Source of the DNA: Beta vulgaris subsp. vulgaris
Lineage: Eukaryota > Streptophyta > Magnoliopsida > Caryophyllales > Amaranthaceae
Assembly (NCBI RefSeq): GCF_026745355.1
Contig: NC_079202.1
Location: forward strand, 53,610,709-53,674,708
DNA: 64,000 bases
Reading direction: 5' to 3'
Positions within the stretch are counted from its first letter, which is position 1, and the number at the start of each line of letters is the position of its first letter. Positions 35,828 to 50,800 of the stretch are shown piece by piece. The notes beneath the pieces were generated by a model that had not been told where the DNA came from, ran no database searches, and worked only from the letters and a program-made list of their open reading frames with translations. The position numbers and the translations under genes were made by a program.

Positions 35828-38800
35828 ATGGAAAAGATGAAGACATCATCATATTCACTCTTACGACGAATTCTGAAACGAACAACATCATCTCAATATC
35901 AAACTCGAAGAATGCTATCTTCTCATCTCAATCACGAGGTTTTTCTTCTCTTTCTCTCTCCTCCTTTCTTGCTGAATTAGGGCTTCAGTATAAATTTATC
36001 ACAATTTTCGAATTATAAATTATATTTGCTGTTTTTGATTTTTTTTTTTGTATCATTTTTGCAGGTGCTTGTTGAAGGAAAATCTTACAGTCGAACTGCT
36101 GTTCTTCATCGTCCTCCAGTTTTAAATGCTCTCAATACTTCTATGGTGAATTCTTTTACTTATAATTATTAATCAGTAGCTTTTAATTACTCCTGTGTAT
36201 CGTGATGTTTGAGTTTTTTGGTTTTAGATTGTTGTGTTAATCGATTTTTAATGTGGTCTGAAATTGAATTGTGGAAGTGTAGAATTCGGAAATTTTTGTA
36301 AAAAAGGAAGTTATAATGTTGTGGTTCGAGGATCAGAGATCACTTAATCAGTAGCCTTTAGTTACTCCTTTGTATCGTGATATTTGAGTTTTTTAGGTTT
36401 TAAATTGTTTTGTTAATCGATTTTTAGTGTGGTTTGAAATTGAAATGTGGAAGTTTAGAATTCGGAACTTTTTGTAAAAAAGGAAGTTATAATGTTGTGG
36501 TTCGAGGATCAGAGATCATTTATCTGCATTCCGCGTTTCTATTTATCGTTTTCATATGTTGATATTAGCAGTGGTAGCTTTAGAATGCTGGTTATGAGGT
36601 TCGAGGTTTAGATTGCTTACTACATTTTAATGGACTGTTTGGTACAATGTCCTAAATTGTGTTTGTACTTTCTGTACAGGATGTTCGGTGTGAAAATCGG
36701 GATATTTTGTATTATTATATCGGATTTTCTTTTTCTGCTACTGTTTTTTAGCATCTAGAAGTGTGGGGTATGAGCCGAGATGAAAATTAGTGGAAAAATA
36801 TGGGGTTGTTAGTGATGTAGTCCCCTTTGTCCCTTTTTGTTTGCTCTGTCGGAGTTGATGAGAGACAGAATTGGTGGGACTAAATGTAGTGAATGTGGGA
36901 CTACTGTGGTGGGAAATATATGATCAATTTTTTTTAGTATTGGGCAATCTTTTATGGATGTCCCAAAAGAAAAATGAAGGGATGGAGGAGTATCATCATA
37001 GGCTCATAAGCCTTATATGAGTTAATCTAACATGAGCCACAATCTCATGTATCTTTATGCACAAATTTATTACTGTATGTATTGGTATGGGTTGGGCAAA
37101 ATGATGGTTTTTGCGCAATTGTGCTCTTAAATAGTCAATCTAACTTTGAGGTTCTTTCTTCTAGTAACCTCTTATCTGGTGAGAACATCGCTAACTAAGA
37201 GAGAAGTTAGTAAAAGGTCTTGGAGAAGATTAAAATTACTCCCATCCTCTTGGTTGGGTGTATAGACGGGTATAGAGATCAGAGATTAAAAATGAATGTG
37301 ATGTATGGTTAAGGGAGACAACAAGTATTTCTTCTAGGAGCATGTTCAGACCTCTATAACGAACTTGTTTGCATGATCAAGTATTGACTATTTTCTTAAT
37401 CTACTCCTGTTCTGACATTATGCTTAGTGATATTCTTTCTCATCTAAACCTAGGGTGCTATGCTTCAAAAGTACTACAAATGTTGGGAAGATGATCCTGA
37501 TATCGGTTTTGTGATGGTGAAGGTAGCTCAATTTGTTATATCTGGATTTTTTATAAAATTTGTTTGAGAAATTATATTTTGACATAGTATTCATTTTTTT
37601 TAATGTTGGAAGGGGAGTGGCAGAGCATTTTGTGCTGGTGGAGATATTGTTACTCTTTATCGCCAAATCAACGAAGGTTTGAGATGGGCATCGTTTTATT
37701 CAAAATAGTACCCCCTTTCGTTTTTTGAGGAGATTCAAGATAGTACCTTGCAAAATGCTATGGATTTAGCTCTTTACTCTTTTTTTACACCGTTTGATTT
37801 AGGATTTATAAATGTATGGTGTTCGTATGCTTGCATGCTCAAGCTCATAAATAGGAATCACAAAGTCTTTTCATGCTCTATACAAGCAATTCTTTGACTA
37901 TTTTTTTTGGTCCTTGATTCATAATACTTCCTCCGTTCTTAAATAAACAAAACGCTTCTCTCTTTTATGTGAGAGCTTTTTGAGGGAAACGTTTCATTTA
38001 TTTCAGAACGGAGGAAGTATATAATTATTTTTGTTATTTTTTGGAGGGAAGAGAGGGGTTTTAAGGGGTGTAGCAACTAGCGACAATAATATGTCTCAGA
38101 TACCATTTTTTTCTTTTGGTTTATTGATCGTTGTACCTTGTTTAAATTCACCCTGCTTGATGGATTCAATATATGTCTCTTGAATGCAGGAAAAATAGAA
38201 GACTGTAAAGAATTTTTTAGGACTCTATATACATTTATTTACACACTTGGCACATATATGAAGCCACATGTGAGTTCTTTCTATCCAGTAACTCTTTTAC
38301 TTGCTTTATCACTTGAGGTGTCTAAGCTATGCATAATATTTTCTTTGTAGCCATATATGTCCCAGTGTTATGCTTTTGAGGGACTGATTAAAAAAACAAG
38401 GAGTTTTGCTATACTGTGAAATTCATGCTAACTTAAACATACTGCGCTATTAGGGGAAAAGGTAATCTTTTCAGCCACCAGGTATCTGATAACTATATTA
38501 TAATGAAATGGACTATTTAACTGATGATCTTAAGTTAGGACGGACATAAGAAAGTTTCATGGGTCATATAAAGTCTCCACAAGTGGAAAGACCCTCAGTT
38601 GACCTATGTAACGCTAGTTTCTAGATATTTATAAGGAACTTTGTTCATCTTTAATGTGGGTGGAAGTTGAGAAGCCTTTTTTCTTCCTGTTAGAGATGCT
38701 AATTATCACAAACTTTTGTTTCGAGTGTTAAACTACTCATTAGTGGGAAGTATATAGAGCAAATAGTTTATTGGTAGTCTGCATGCATTTTTAGTTGTTA

Positions 38801-41800
38801 TTTCTGTTTTCAATGCTTGGAAGCTAGGTTGCACATAGACGGATACGGGTACGAATGCGGATTCGGGTACGGGGACAAAAACCGGCAAGATTTTGAAATT
38901 TTAGGAAAGGGTACACGTACCCATACAGGATACGTATCGTATTGGGTACGGGTGCGGGTGCGGGTACGAGTACGTGACCTAGAAGAAGTACCCATGCTAC
39001 ATAGCTTGGAAGATTTATTTCTTGGTAGTCTGTAATGAACCAGTCTGGGGATGGGAATTTAATTAAAAGACAGAGACCTTAGAGAGAGAATAGCAGTATA
39101 TTATAGCAGAATATCTCCACAACCTTCGAGGGGCTGGGTTCCTCCCAAACAAGTTTCACTCAAGTAATTTCTGGATATCACTCATTACATATTCTATCTC
39201 TATTTATAAACTTAGATTTACCCTAGAATGATCATGCTAATCCCAACGGATTTATTCTAAGGAAAAGGACAAAACAGCTGAAATAAGGTAACAGACAAAA
39301 TACTAATTCTCTCCAAATGATTGCCAATCATTTCAGTAGCCAGCTCATCCTTCTTGAAGCTTCTAGAACTTCTCTCTCCTTTGGCGCCTGCTATACACGT
39401 ATTTCAGTGGTGGTTTAGGCCCATTCATGACATTACCCGCTGCCCAAAGTTTCACCTTGTCCTCAAGGTGGAAGGAGGGGAACCTTTGAGTCATGGCAGT
39501 GAATTCTTCCCAAGTGGCTTCTGTTGCTGGTAGGTTCTGCCACTTTATGAGGATTTCCAAGGGTTGCTCTTGTCCAGTGGTACCATAACGTACATCTAAG
39601 AGTGCCTCAGGCTCAACCATCATTTCTAAGTCAGAGGAGAGCTCCTCAGGGATGCTGCTGGGGGAGTGCCAAGTGCCTATGGCTGGTTTCAATTGAGAGA
39701 CATGAAAGACCGGATGGATCTTGCTATGACCTGGAAGGTCTAGCTTGTAAGCAACTGGCCCAATTTGTTCTATCACCTGATATGGACCATAAAAACGAGC
39801 AGCGAGCTTCTCAAAAGGCCTCTTAGCCAAAGACTTTTGCCGGTATGGCTGTAGCTTAAGATAGACATAGGTCCCCACTGTGATCTGAAGTTGTCTCCTC
39901 TTCTTATCAGCCCAGTACTTCATCTTCTGTTGCGCCCTGACCAGATTCATTCGTAAGTCATCAAGGATTGCATCTCTTTCTTGGAGCAGGTTATCAAGGG
40001 AGTCCACCTGAGTTTGCCCGTGTCCAAAGCGAACTAGGGGGGGTGGGTCTCTTCCATACAATGCCTTAAATGGAGTCATATTGGTTGAAACATGAGTGGA
40101 TGTGTTATACCAAAATTCTGCCCAGGCGAGCCATTTAGACCATTGTCTTGGTTGGCCATTCACGAAGCAACGCAAATACGTTTCCAATGCTTTGTTCACA
40201 TTTTCCGACTGCCCATCGGTTTGGGGGTGATAAGCTGTACTTCGTTTGAGGTCTGTGCCCTGAAGCCGAAAAAGCTCTCGCCAAAACAAGCTCATGAAAA
40301 TTTTATCCCGGTCTGAAATTATAGAGGCTGGAAACCCATGGAGTCTCACCACTTCTTTGATGAATAGCCCTGCTACTGAAGCTGCCGTAAAAGGGTGTTT
40401 GAGGCCTATGAAGTGTGCAAACTTGGTGAAGCGGTCTACCACCACCAGTATGGTGTCCATGCCCTTGGAGGGTGGCAGGCCTTCAATAAAATCCATGGTC
40501 AAATCCTCCCAGACCTGAGATGGCGGAGGTAGAGGCTGAAGAAGGCCTGCTGGGCTCTGATGTGACGCCTTGTTTTGTTGACATATCCTGCACTCCCGTA
40601 CATACTGGGCTACTACCCTTCTCATCCCTAACCAGTACCACTCTGAAGCTATGCGAAGATAAGTCTTGAGGTCGCCTGAGTGCCCTCCATTGGGACCATC
40701 ATGATAAAACTTGAGCAGGCTGTGGATCAGTGGTGATGTCGGTGGCAAAACAATGCGGCCTTTATATGTTACCATCCCATTCTCAATGGCGAAACCTTCC
40801 ATGACCTGATTACCCCCTTCCAAGTCCTTCACTAGCTGCTGAATATAAGGATCTCCTTTTAACTGATTCTGTACCTCTCCCAAACTTGGCCCACTGTAGG
40901 AAATCATTGCCTTCAGTTCTGTGGTATAAGGGCCCTGCCTAGACAACGCATCCGCCACTCTATTGGCTGAGCCCGGTTTGTAGTGTATCTCAAATTCGAA
41001 GCCCATTAGTTTGCTGACCCACCTCTGATACTCTGCCCCAACTTCTCTCTGCTCCATGATAAATTTAAGGCTTTTCTGGTCCGTTCTTATCACAAATCTC
41101 CGGCCCAATAAATAATGTCGCCATTTTTGGACAGAAAAAACGATAGCCATCAACTCTTTTTCGTATATAGATTTAAGACGACCTCGGGGGCCCAACACGT
41201 GACTGTAGTAAGCAATAGGTCTGAGGTTTTGCATTAATACGGCCCCAAGCCCAAACCCAGAAGCATCTGCTTCAATAATAAACGTCTGAGAGAAATCCGG
41301 CATGGCTAGAACGGGGGCAGCTACCATGGCTCTCTTAAGCTCCTCAAACGCTTGCGTGGCGTCTTGATTCCAGCAGTAGTTATCTTTTCTCAACTGATCT
41401 GTTAATGGTGACGCAATTTTGGCATAATTGGCCACAAATTTGCGATAATACCCGGTTAATCCCAAGAATCCCCTGAGTTCCCGAATGTTGCGTGGCAAAG
41501 GCCAACCTACCATGGCCTGAATCTTCTCTGGGTCTGCTGCTACCCCCTGCTCTGAAATTACGTGGCCCAAATAGGCCACTTGTGGTCTACCAAATTCACA
41601 CTTCCCCAAGTTGGCGTATAATTGATGCCTGGCCAGAGTGTCGAGTACCTGTTCTAAGTGATGAACATGAGAAGCCTCATCCGGGCTATATACCAAAATA
41701 TCGTCGAAGAACACAAGCACAAATTTCCTCAGAAATGGCCTAAAGACCTCGTTCATCAATGACTGGAACGTTGCCGGAGCGTTGGTCAAGCCGAAAGGCA

Positions 41801-44800
41801 TGACCAGAAATTCGTAATGCCCTTCGTGTGTTCGAAAGGCGGTCTTATGAATGTCTGCCTTTTTCACTCTGATTTGGTGGTAGCCGGATTTTAAATCCAA
41901 CTTGGAAAATATCACCGAGCCATTCAACTCATCAAGTAGTTCATCAATTACCGGAATCGGGTATTTATCGGGCACGGTTTCTTTGTTCAAGGCTCTATAA
42001 TCAATGCAGAATCTCCATGAACCGTCTTTTTTCTTCACTAGGAGGACGGGGCTTGAAAAGGGGCTGGTGGAGGGTTGAATAATGCCGGCTGCTAGCATGT
42101 CTCTCACTAATCTCTCAATCTCATCTTTTTGCACCTGAGGGTACCGATAGGGCCTGACTGAAACCGGGTTGCTGCCCTCTTTCAAGGTAATACCGTGCTC
42201 TCTTTCTCTTCTTGGGGGTAACCCATTTGGCATATTGAAGACTCCCTGATAGTGCTGTATAAGGGGCTGCAAGCTTCTGGGTACAGCAGTGAGTTCCGTC
42301 ACTCTACCACCTTTTTCCATAAGGTTCATCTCCACTAACACGCCCTGCCCTTCAGCTCTAAGGACCCTTAGCATGGCCTTGAGTGATATCCTGGTTCGAT
42401 CCAGTGAGGGATTACCTTGTAATGTCGCCTCCTCCTTTCCCACTTTAAACTTCATCAATTGTGATTTCCAGTTTGTAGTTACTGACCCTAATTTTTCGAG
42501 CCATTGGACGCCTAATATGACGTCGGAGTTCCCCAAATCCAAGGGTAAAAAGTCCTCCTGAATCACCAGTCCTTGGATTTCGACGATAACTCTCTTGCAT
42601 ATGCCCCTTCCTTGAACGGTGGTGCCGGTTCCCAAGGATACTCCAAAGTCCAAGTTTCCCTCTACCTCCAGTCCCAACTCTTTTACTGACCGATGGGAGA
42701 TGAAATTATGGGTGGCCCCCGGGTCCACCATAATCACGACCTCCCTCCCATTAATGCTTCCCACGAATTTCATTGTTTTAGGGCCGGTCAAACCCACTAT
42801 AGAGTTGAGTGAGAGCTCGGCTGTAGTCTCCGCCACAATTTCCTCCTCGATATTTTCCTCCACCGGATCTGGTGGCGCCTCCTCCTCCCCATCTAAAATG
42901 AGGACACTTAACTCCTTCCGTTGACAGCGGTGCCCCTGGGACCACTTGTCGTCGCATCGGAAACAGAGGCCGTTTTCACGGCGGTGTTGGAGCTCCTGCT
43001 CCGTTAACCGGCGAACGGTGGGGGTGTTTCGGTTGGTGGGGTAGGTGAGTTTTGGGATGGGGTTCATTTTTGTGTGGGTGGTCTGATATGGGGTGGGGTT
43101 TATCTTCGGGTAGGTAATGGGATTTTTTATTGTGGTTTGGGCTGTTCCTCCAAAACTCCGATTTGGGCTAGAGTAGGATGGTGTGAGGTTTCTGGACCCT
43201 GAGGAACCATAGTTGGGCCTACCTCCTTTTCGGCTGCAGTTTAATTTGACCTCAGCCTTGAGGGCCAAGTCCATGGCTTGGTCAATGTTGAGGGGTCCCA
43301 TTAAATGGACCTCGGCTTTGATCTCTTCTTTTAGTCCTTTAATGAACTGGCCCATTATGATGGATTCAGGTAAGGTGTCAAGAGGGGCAGCATATTCAAT
43401 GAAACTTCTTTTATACTCCATAACCGTACCTTCTTGCTCGAGGGTCAGCCACTGCTCTTGTAGAGATCCTTTGTGGGTGGGTCTGAACTGCCGGAGTAAC
43501 AGCGACTTCATCTCTTCCCATCTTCGCACCGGTCTCCGGCGATGCTCCCACTGGTACCAAGCTAGTGCGTCCTCTTCCAGCGACACTACAACAGCTTCCA
43601 ACTTCTCTTCTTCCTTCAGCCTATAGAAGTCGAAGTATCTTTCGGCCCTGAGGATCCACCCGTCCGGGTTCGAACCGTCGAAAAGGGGCATGTCCAGTTT
43701 CCTATACTTCCAGTTCTGCCCTCCTCCTTGTTGGGTGTTCATTCTACTCGCAAACCCCGGGGGTTCTCGAGGCTCTTCCTCTTCATTCCTGGGACTGGCC
43801 TTAAAGGTGGTGAGGATTTCCTCTCGAAACTTTCCTTGCTGCTCGGCAACGGTGGCTGCTAGGAGCGCGATTTCTTCTCGTACCGTCCTCATTGACTGCT
43901 CCTGATTACTATGGAGAGTCGTCAGACCCTGCCGTAAGGTTTCTTTAATGGAAGCCAGTTCTTGCTCTATGGTTTATACTCTTTGGGTGGTTGATGGGGG
44001 TGCCATAGGGGTTCCCAGAATTTGGCTCTGATACCAAGTTGTAATGAACCAGTCTGGGGATGGGAATTTAATTAAAAGACAGAGACCTTAGAGAGAGAAT
44101 AGCAGTATATTATAGCAGAATATCTCCACAACCTTCGAGGGGCTGGGTTCCTCCCAAACAAGTTTCACTCAAGTAATTTCTGGATATCACTCATTACATA
44201 TTCTATCTCTATTTATAAACTTAGATTTACCCTAGAATGATCATGCTAATCCCAACGGATTTATTCTAAGGAAAAGGACAAAACAGCTGAAATAAGGTAA
44301 CAGACAAAATACTAATTCTCTCCAAATGATTGCCAATCATTTCAGTAGCCAGCTCATCCTTCTTGAAGCTTCTAGAACTTCTCTCTCCTTTGGCGCCTGC
44401 TATACACGTATTTCAGTGGTGGTTTAGGCCCATTCATGACATAGTCTTTCATGGTCTTTGTTACGGAATTTTTCATTTATTTGACCAAAGAGGAGACGGT
44501 GAGGAGAAGTTTCTTTAGATTGTCTCACTAGTCACTGGTTCCAAAGAGAAACTTGTAATGTTAAACTGGTTACCAGTCATATTTTTGCACTAAGAAGCAC
44601 TAAAGTGAGCTTATTCATCTCACCAAAGATTCTTTAAGCCACCCTTCTTCCAGCAATGGAGCACAACTTTTCCTCAAGTTGTTCTCATTAGAGTTTGAGA
44701 AAGCATTGAAGAGAACAGAACTAAGGAAATTTTGGATTCCTGTTGAGGTTTGGAGATACCTTGAGGGAGGTTTGTATTCATTGCTTATCAAATCTTTTGA

Positions 44801-47800
44801 AGGACAAACAAGGTACCTTAGGATTGGAGAATACACTTTGGTATTTACTGATAACTAAAAATTGTATAAGAGTGCTCGAACTATCAGGAGACAAAATTTA
44901 TGTGGCATACCATGAAACTGTGGGAGAGAGTGATGTCACAGAGATTAAAGTAATAAGAAGCATTTCAAAGAACCAATATGAGTTGATGTTAAGGCGAGCT
45001 AGGATAGAAGTCATTCATCTTATGAGGCATATAATAGAGTATTATAGGGAGAAAAGGAGAATCTACACATCATATTACCAACTTAGAGAAAGCTTTTGGC
45101 AAGGGAACATGATACATACTTTGGTTGGTAATGAATTCAACGGTATGCTACATAAATTTATTGATGTATTTAAAGATAATACCGAGAAGTGAAAACAAAT
45201 GCTAGGACATGTGAAAGAGTAACATAGCATTTTCCTTTTACGAATAGACTACAACGATCCGCGTTTAGTCATTTTTGCCTTTTGCAATAGTAATAGGCAT
45301 ACTAATATGGTTTATCCATGATGAATACTGTGTTGCATGTTGTTTAGGGATGATATTGTGTTCATGGATGAGAATAGAGCTTAGGTTGGAGTTATGGGGA
45401 CTATACTTAGAAACTTGCTAGGAATTAGAGTGTGGTTTCTGATAGGCGTGTCGCGCACCTGACAAAAGTAAATTCCTAACTAACCTCCTAACTATGTAGC
45501 AGGGCAAGTCAGGGTCGAATCCACAGGGACAAACAATATCAAACACTAGGTATCTTGACTCAAATTAACTAAACAAGTGACAAACAAAGATGGAAGGGAT
45601 GTTGAACTAAGACTAATGCTAAACTATGACAATCACTAAAAACACACGAGGTATATCAATTAATTAAAACATCTAGAATTAAGCATCACCACTAGCATGA
45701 CCAATACATGAATAATTTCCATCCCAAATAAACATAATCAACGGTTTAAAAGGAGTAATGCACCCTATAACTACCAAAGACCTCTCCCGGGTATCAATGG
45801 CTACTCTAAACAAGCAATCAAACATACTCCCGTGGAATCATGCAAGAAAGAGACATTAAGCATAACATTACAATTAAATTCCTAGCAATCCTATCTACTT
45901 ATTCCCATAGAGATATTCATACCATTGATTGAATCAACAAAACCATCTAGATTCAATTCCCATTGAAAACAAGATATATGGAGTCAAATCAAAATCATCT
46001 ATCCCTAGTATGATAATGAACATAAGAACAATTCAATCAAACAAGAACAATTGATCACATAAACATTGGGATTAATGGAGGAATTCATGTATTAAATAAT
46101 TGCTAGGGTTTAACTTAACCCTAGATTAATAGACTACTCACACATAATTGAAATAACAAAACAAATAATAAACAAATCAAAAGACATAATAATAATGAAG
46201 GAAAGAAGAGATTAAGAAAACTTAGTCTTTACTTGAAGGAATCAAAGCGTAGTAATCAATGTTCAACAATGGAGTAAACTCAAAAGCTCTCTAAAAATTT
46301 ATAAAATGTATTGTCTAGTAAAAAGGCGTCGTTTTTAACTCTAAGAAAATAAGTATTTATATGTCTTGTAAAAGTGGCGCAGCACGCGCTTAAAACGGCC
46401 CAAAGATCGTCTCGCCCGACCGGTCGGGCGGATTTCACCCGGTCGGGCGGTCGTCATGTCTGATGCTTCTTCGTCGCGCCTGGCCAGGCGCCTTTCAGCA
46501 TAATTATCCTTCGCCTCGCCCGACCGCCCGGGCAGATTTCGCCCGGTCGGGCCCGCAGATGAAAATGGCTGGCAGCTTAACTTTTATGAAATTTGACTAA
46601 GTAAAGTTCGCCCGACCCACCCGGGCGGGCGCAGGAACAATTTTCTCTTGGACTTCGCTTCTGATTTCTTGGCCAAGTAAAACTCGCCCGGTCGGGCGGT
46701 CACCAGGTTTTTAGCCCAATGTGAGATTTTCGCACGTCCCGACTTCTTGTCTCATGTAGCGATATCAAGGATTAGGAAATGCACCAAAATATGGTTATTC
46801 CTACAAAAGTCAATCTGAAAACACAACCACACTACAAGACACAAATTAGTACTAAAAAGGGCTCCGAAGAGCGCAATTAATACCAATAATTCATGGGAAA
46901 CGGGGGTAAAATTCTATATAAAATAGACACATCAAACTTCCCCAAGCTAGACTTTTGCTTGTCCCTAAGCAAAACCTGTCATAAAATCAAGAGTTCAAGG
47001 CATCATTAGTGGTTTCACCCCATCATAAAATTCTTGAAATGACAATAGATCGAATCCAAACACACCACAAATCATAATCGGTAAAGTTCGACAAAAAATA
47101 CCAATCAGGGATAAGAATCAAGAGAGGCCACTAAATATTCGCTGCAAATCAATGAGAAGGATCTCACAAGGGAACTCACCGCTCATTTGTAAAGCACTCT
47201 CCAAGCTGTTAAAATGACTGCTTCTTTCCATCCCCAGTACCCGTCCCTACTCTCATACTCGTATGTTTGAAGGGTGATATATGGCGCTCAATTGCTCCAC
47301 TTCACCAAGTTAATCCATAGGCTTGTATCATCTCTCCACATCAGGTAGTTATACATGCAAACAAATCATATGACTCAATTAAGGTTGTAATGGGGCTTAA
47401 GGTGGTAGGTGTGGCAAATATTTGGGAATGTGGTGCTTAAGGTAGTGAAGTATTACTACAACTTTTGAACGAAACATCCCACACGACATATAAATTGCAA
47501 CACAACTATAACCCATTTTTCTTTCATCTCATCTCCTTTATCTTTTCACATAACACAAGCAATGACTTCCAATATGACATAATTCATAATGAGATCTCTC
47601 TCTTAGAATTTTTTTTTTTCAATTTGATTTTCATATTTGCTCTTGGAAACCTTACTTGTCTTGTTTTTAGGAGTTCTCTACTTTAGCTACTAGCTAATAA
47701 GAATAGAGAAGAATTTCTTTTGCACATGTAATCAATCATATATGTTCTCTTTCTTGCAATCTTTTCATTCATACCAACAACCAATTTCATAATCCACAAG

Positions 47801-50800
47801 TTAGTCAACCAAAAATTCCTAAATACTTCACTACCAATGGTAAAGAGACGTATTTTTGGGAAAATGAGGAGCTCATAATGTAGTTGTCAAAAGAAACAGG
47901 CTCAGCTCAGAGTGGTTAACTAGGGGAAATGAATGCAGGGAAGGTTATTTGGTCTTTTGGTGCAAATTCCTACGTGAGTCATAATCATTTTTGTTCACAC
48001 ATTGTATAGCTAATGCATCAATGGAGAGAAAATACAAGTTTTAGCCATGAAGTGGGCATACACACAAGAAAAGCATAGTGTTAAGGCACAGAAGCTCACA
48101 GTTAAGGCTAAACATGCTTGCAGGACATATAGAGTGCTAATAATTGTTTCGTGTCCATCAACAATCCAAAGTCAAAACAGCATTATGATAGTATGGGGCA
48201 CAGGGAAACAACTAGTCAACCTTGACTTTGATTTTTCTCTTTTTTTTTTCAATTTTTTTTTTTTTTTAAGCTTCACACATCACACAAACACAGAAAACAA
48301 AGCAAACCAACAGAAAAATCAAAAAAGCAAAAGAAAGAAAGGAAAAACAACACACAAAACACACAAAAGAAAATCTATGCTAAACTAGACTACGAAAGCT
48401 GTAAACTACCTAAGGAGTGATAGAAGATACCATATGTACAGTGGAAATCCTCCCCCAAGCTGAACTTGGCAATGTCCGCATTGCAGCAAGGAGAAGGAAA
48501 GGAACACGGCCGTCAGTCGGCCATAGAATCATGAGCACCATCAGCGGTCTCATCAGAGTACCGGTGCCTGCGCCACTCCCTCCAGCCCGCCATAGCGGGG
48601 TTCCAGTATTACCAACTGGGTGGGGACCAGCCGAGCGATCGTACCAAGCCTGCAATATCATCATATATAGGAAACATAGCAAGGCGCTGGTCATCGTAGA
48701 TGGTGTCTACGCGGCGCTCTAGGCGTTCTAGAGCTTGAGTGTTGGCAGTCATATTCAGTTCCATACGCTGCAGCACACTCATCATCCCCTCAAAGTCAGC
48801 AGTAGGGGGAGGGGGTTGGGTAGAGGAGGAGGGTATGGAAGAAGATGAGGGCATGAAGGGGGCGGGCTCTCGCCTACGGTATACATGTGGAGGCTCAGGA
48901 TAGGACCAGTCTCAGGTGGGTTTGCCGCATCTCCAACAGGGAGGAGATAGGTAGGTGGGCGGCATTCCCTGAATCGGCATCCTCTATAGGTAGCGGGACT
49001 AAGGCGGGGTTAGGGAGGAGTATAGATTGCCGAGTGACAATCATCCACCTATAATGCCTACCGCTAGGCACAATGTATCTGGCGCAGAGGAAGTGGTCAA
49101 GGTCGAGGTAGGTAGGACCAGGAACAGCATTGGCCCGAATCTCAACATGGCCGAAATGACACGCGATGTGGGTGACTAGTCCCCCAATGACAATAGGTAC
49201 GGAGGAACGGACACTGCCGTCCTCCTCAAAAGTGGGGTAAGTCGTAGAAATCTTATGCAGATGATGCATAAATGCATAGCAAGATCAAACGGCATAGTCA
49301 TGGTGACGGGCCACAGATAAGTGCCAAGAGCACTTAGTTCCTCAGTCCTAGAGGTGTTGGGTTCCCACCTCCAAAAATAGTACTCCCCAAGAATTTCAGA
49401 AGAAAGCGAATGCTAGGATATGCACAGATTTGATTTGTAGGTGTTGACAGTTTGGTGGTCTAACACCAGTGAGGGCTTCCCAAAGTTGGCCTAGCAGAAA
49501 TGTTTCTGGTTTCTTCCTTTCCCCCCTAACGGTCATACCAAATAGTTGTGCAAATTGGCGAAGGGTCAGTCTCCTATCCACATTGGCAAGGCGAAAATAC
49601 ATGACATGGTCATTTTGAGAGTGTTTTCGAATATCTAAGGAACTTAGAAATTCTAGGGTGAGGTCCGCATAGGTGCCATGGTACATGGTGAGAAATTGTT
49701 CTATTCCCATTCCAACAAATAATGTGCGGGTAATTTCAGCAATATCCAAAACATGCAAGAGGTCACGATGAACAAATCGGGTAGGGGCAATCATACGATG
49801 TTTAAGTTTTTGAAAACGGACCTTTTGAGCCTCATCCTTGAAAATCTCATGAGGAAAGTCAGGATCTACCTCAATCAGTAGGTTGAGTGCCACGTGTACC
49901 TCGTCGACCCGCCATTAGAGAAGGTGAAAATCTGCAAAAACAGAGCAATGGTGGAGAAAGTGAGAATTTCACAAAAATTTGAAGAAAATCATCTCATAAT
50001 GCACCATAGAGTTTAAAAACACAATTTTCAAGGTTAATCTAGCAAGAATCTCCATAAAAATCAAACCTTTACTCAAGAAAACCACAAGAGAGGAGAAGAA
50101 GAAGGAAGAGGAGAGAGAGTGAGGGGGAAAAAGTTGTAAGTAAGATGGGGAAATTGGTGAGGATGAGTGAAAGATTAGAAATTGTGAAGAAATTTGAGAA
50201 TGTAGATGGTGAGGAAAGAGAGAATTGGGGTCAGGGTTTTGAGAGAGAGAGAGAGAGTGAGAGTGAGAGGAAGAAGATGAAGTTGGATGGGGAGTTTGAA
50301 AGAGAGTGGAAGAAAAAAAAAAAACCGTGGGTTTTAGTCGAGTAACTGCGTCTCGCCCGACCACCCGGGCGGAAAATTTTCCTTAAAATTTTTTCGCGTT
50401 CTGATTTTTTTCTTTGATGATTTGCTTGCGCGCCCGCCCGGGCGGATTTCGCCCGACCGCTCGGGCGGAATTTCTTCCTTGGTCATTTTCACGTTTCTGA
50501 ATTGCCCACCTGGAGTTTGTTTGCGGGCCTCACCCTAGAACAATTTCACACCATGTACCATGACACCTATGCGGACCTCATCCTAGAATTTCTAAGTTCC
50601 TTAGATATTCGAAAACACTCTCAAAATGACCATGTCATGTATTTTCGCCTTGCTAATGTGGATAGGAGACTGACACTTCGCCAATTTGCACAACTATTTG
50701 GTATGACCGTTAGGGGGGAAAGGAAGAAACCAGAAACATTTCTGCTAGGCCAACTTTGGGAAGCCCTTACTGGTGTTAGACCACCAAACTGTCAACACAT

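Larger units (their letters stand above)
39031..44441 (-). mobile_element. Chromovirus-type Ty3/gypsy LTR retrotransposon, complete (Reina-like size)
   Basis: A 5,411-bp element with 402-bp LTRs that look identical, a perfect TAGTC duplication, a tRNA-iMet primer site and one long gag-pol frame ending in a chromodomain-like region. Compact size and short LTRs fit the Reina branch of chromoviruses, but the branch is inferred from size, not from a tree. Identical LTRs mean very recent insertion into intron 5 of the hydrolase-like gene, opposite to its transcription. Confidence 0.93.

Noticed and set aside
44743..45192. 149-codon ORF as an independent gene in intron 5
   Set aside because: Its end matches decayed RTE reverse transcriptase and the rest shows no domain; it is treated as part of the LINE.
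50145..50345. Plus-strand Glu/Arg-rich ORF in the Athila loop
   Set aside because: It is the complement of a CT-rich leader-like tract; low complexity explains it.
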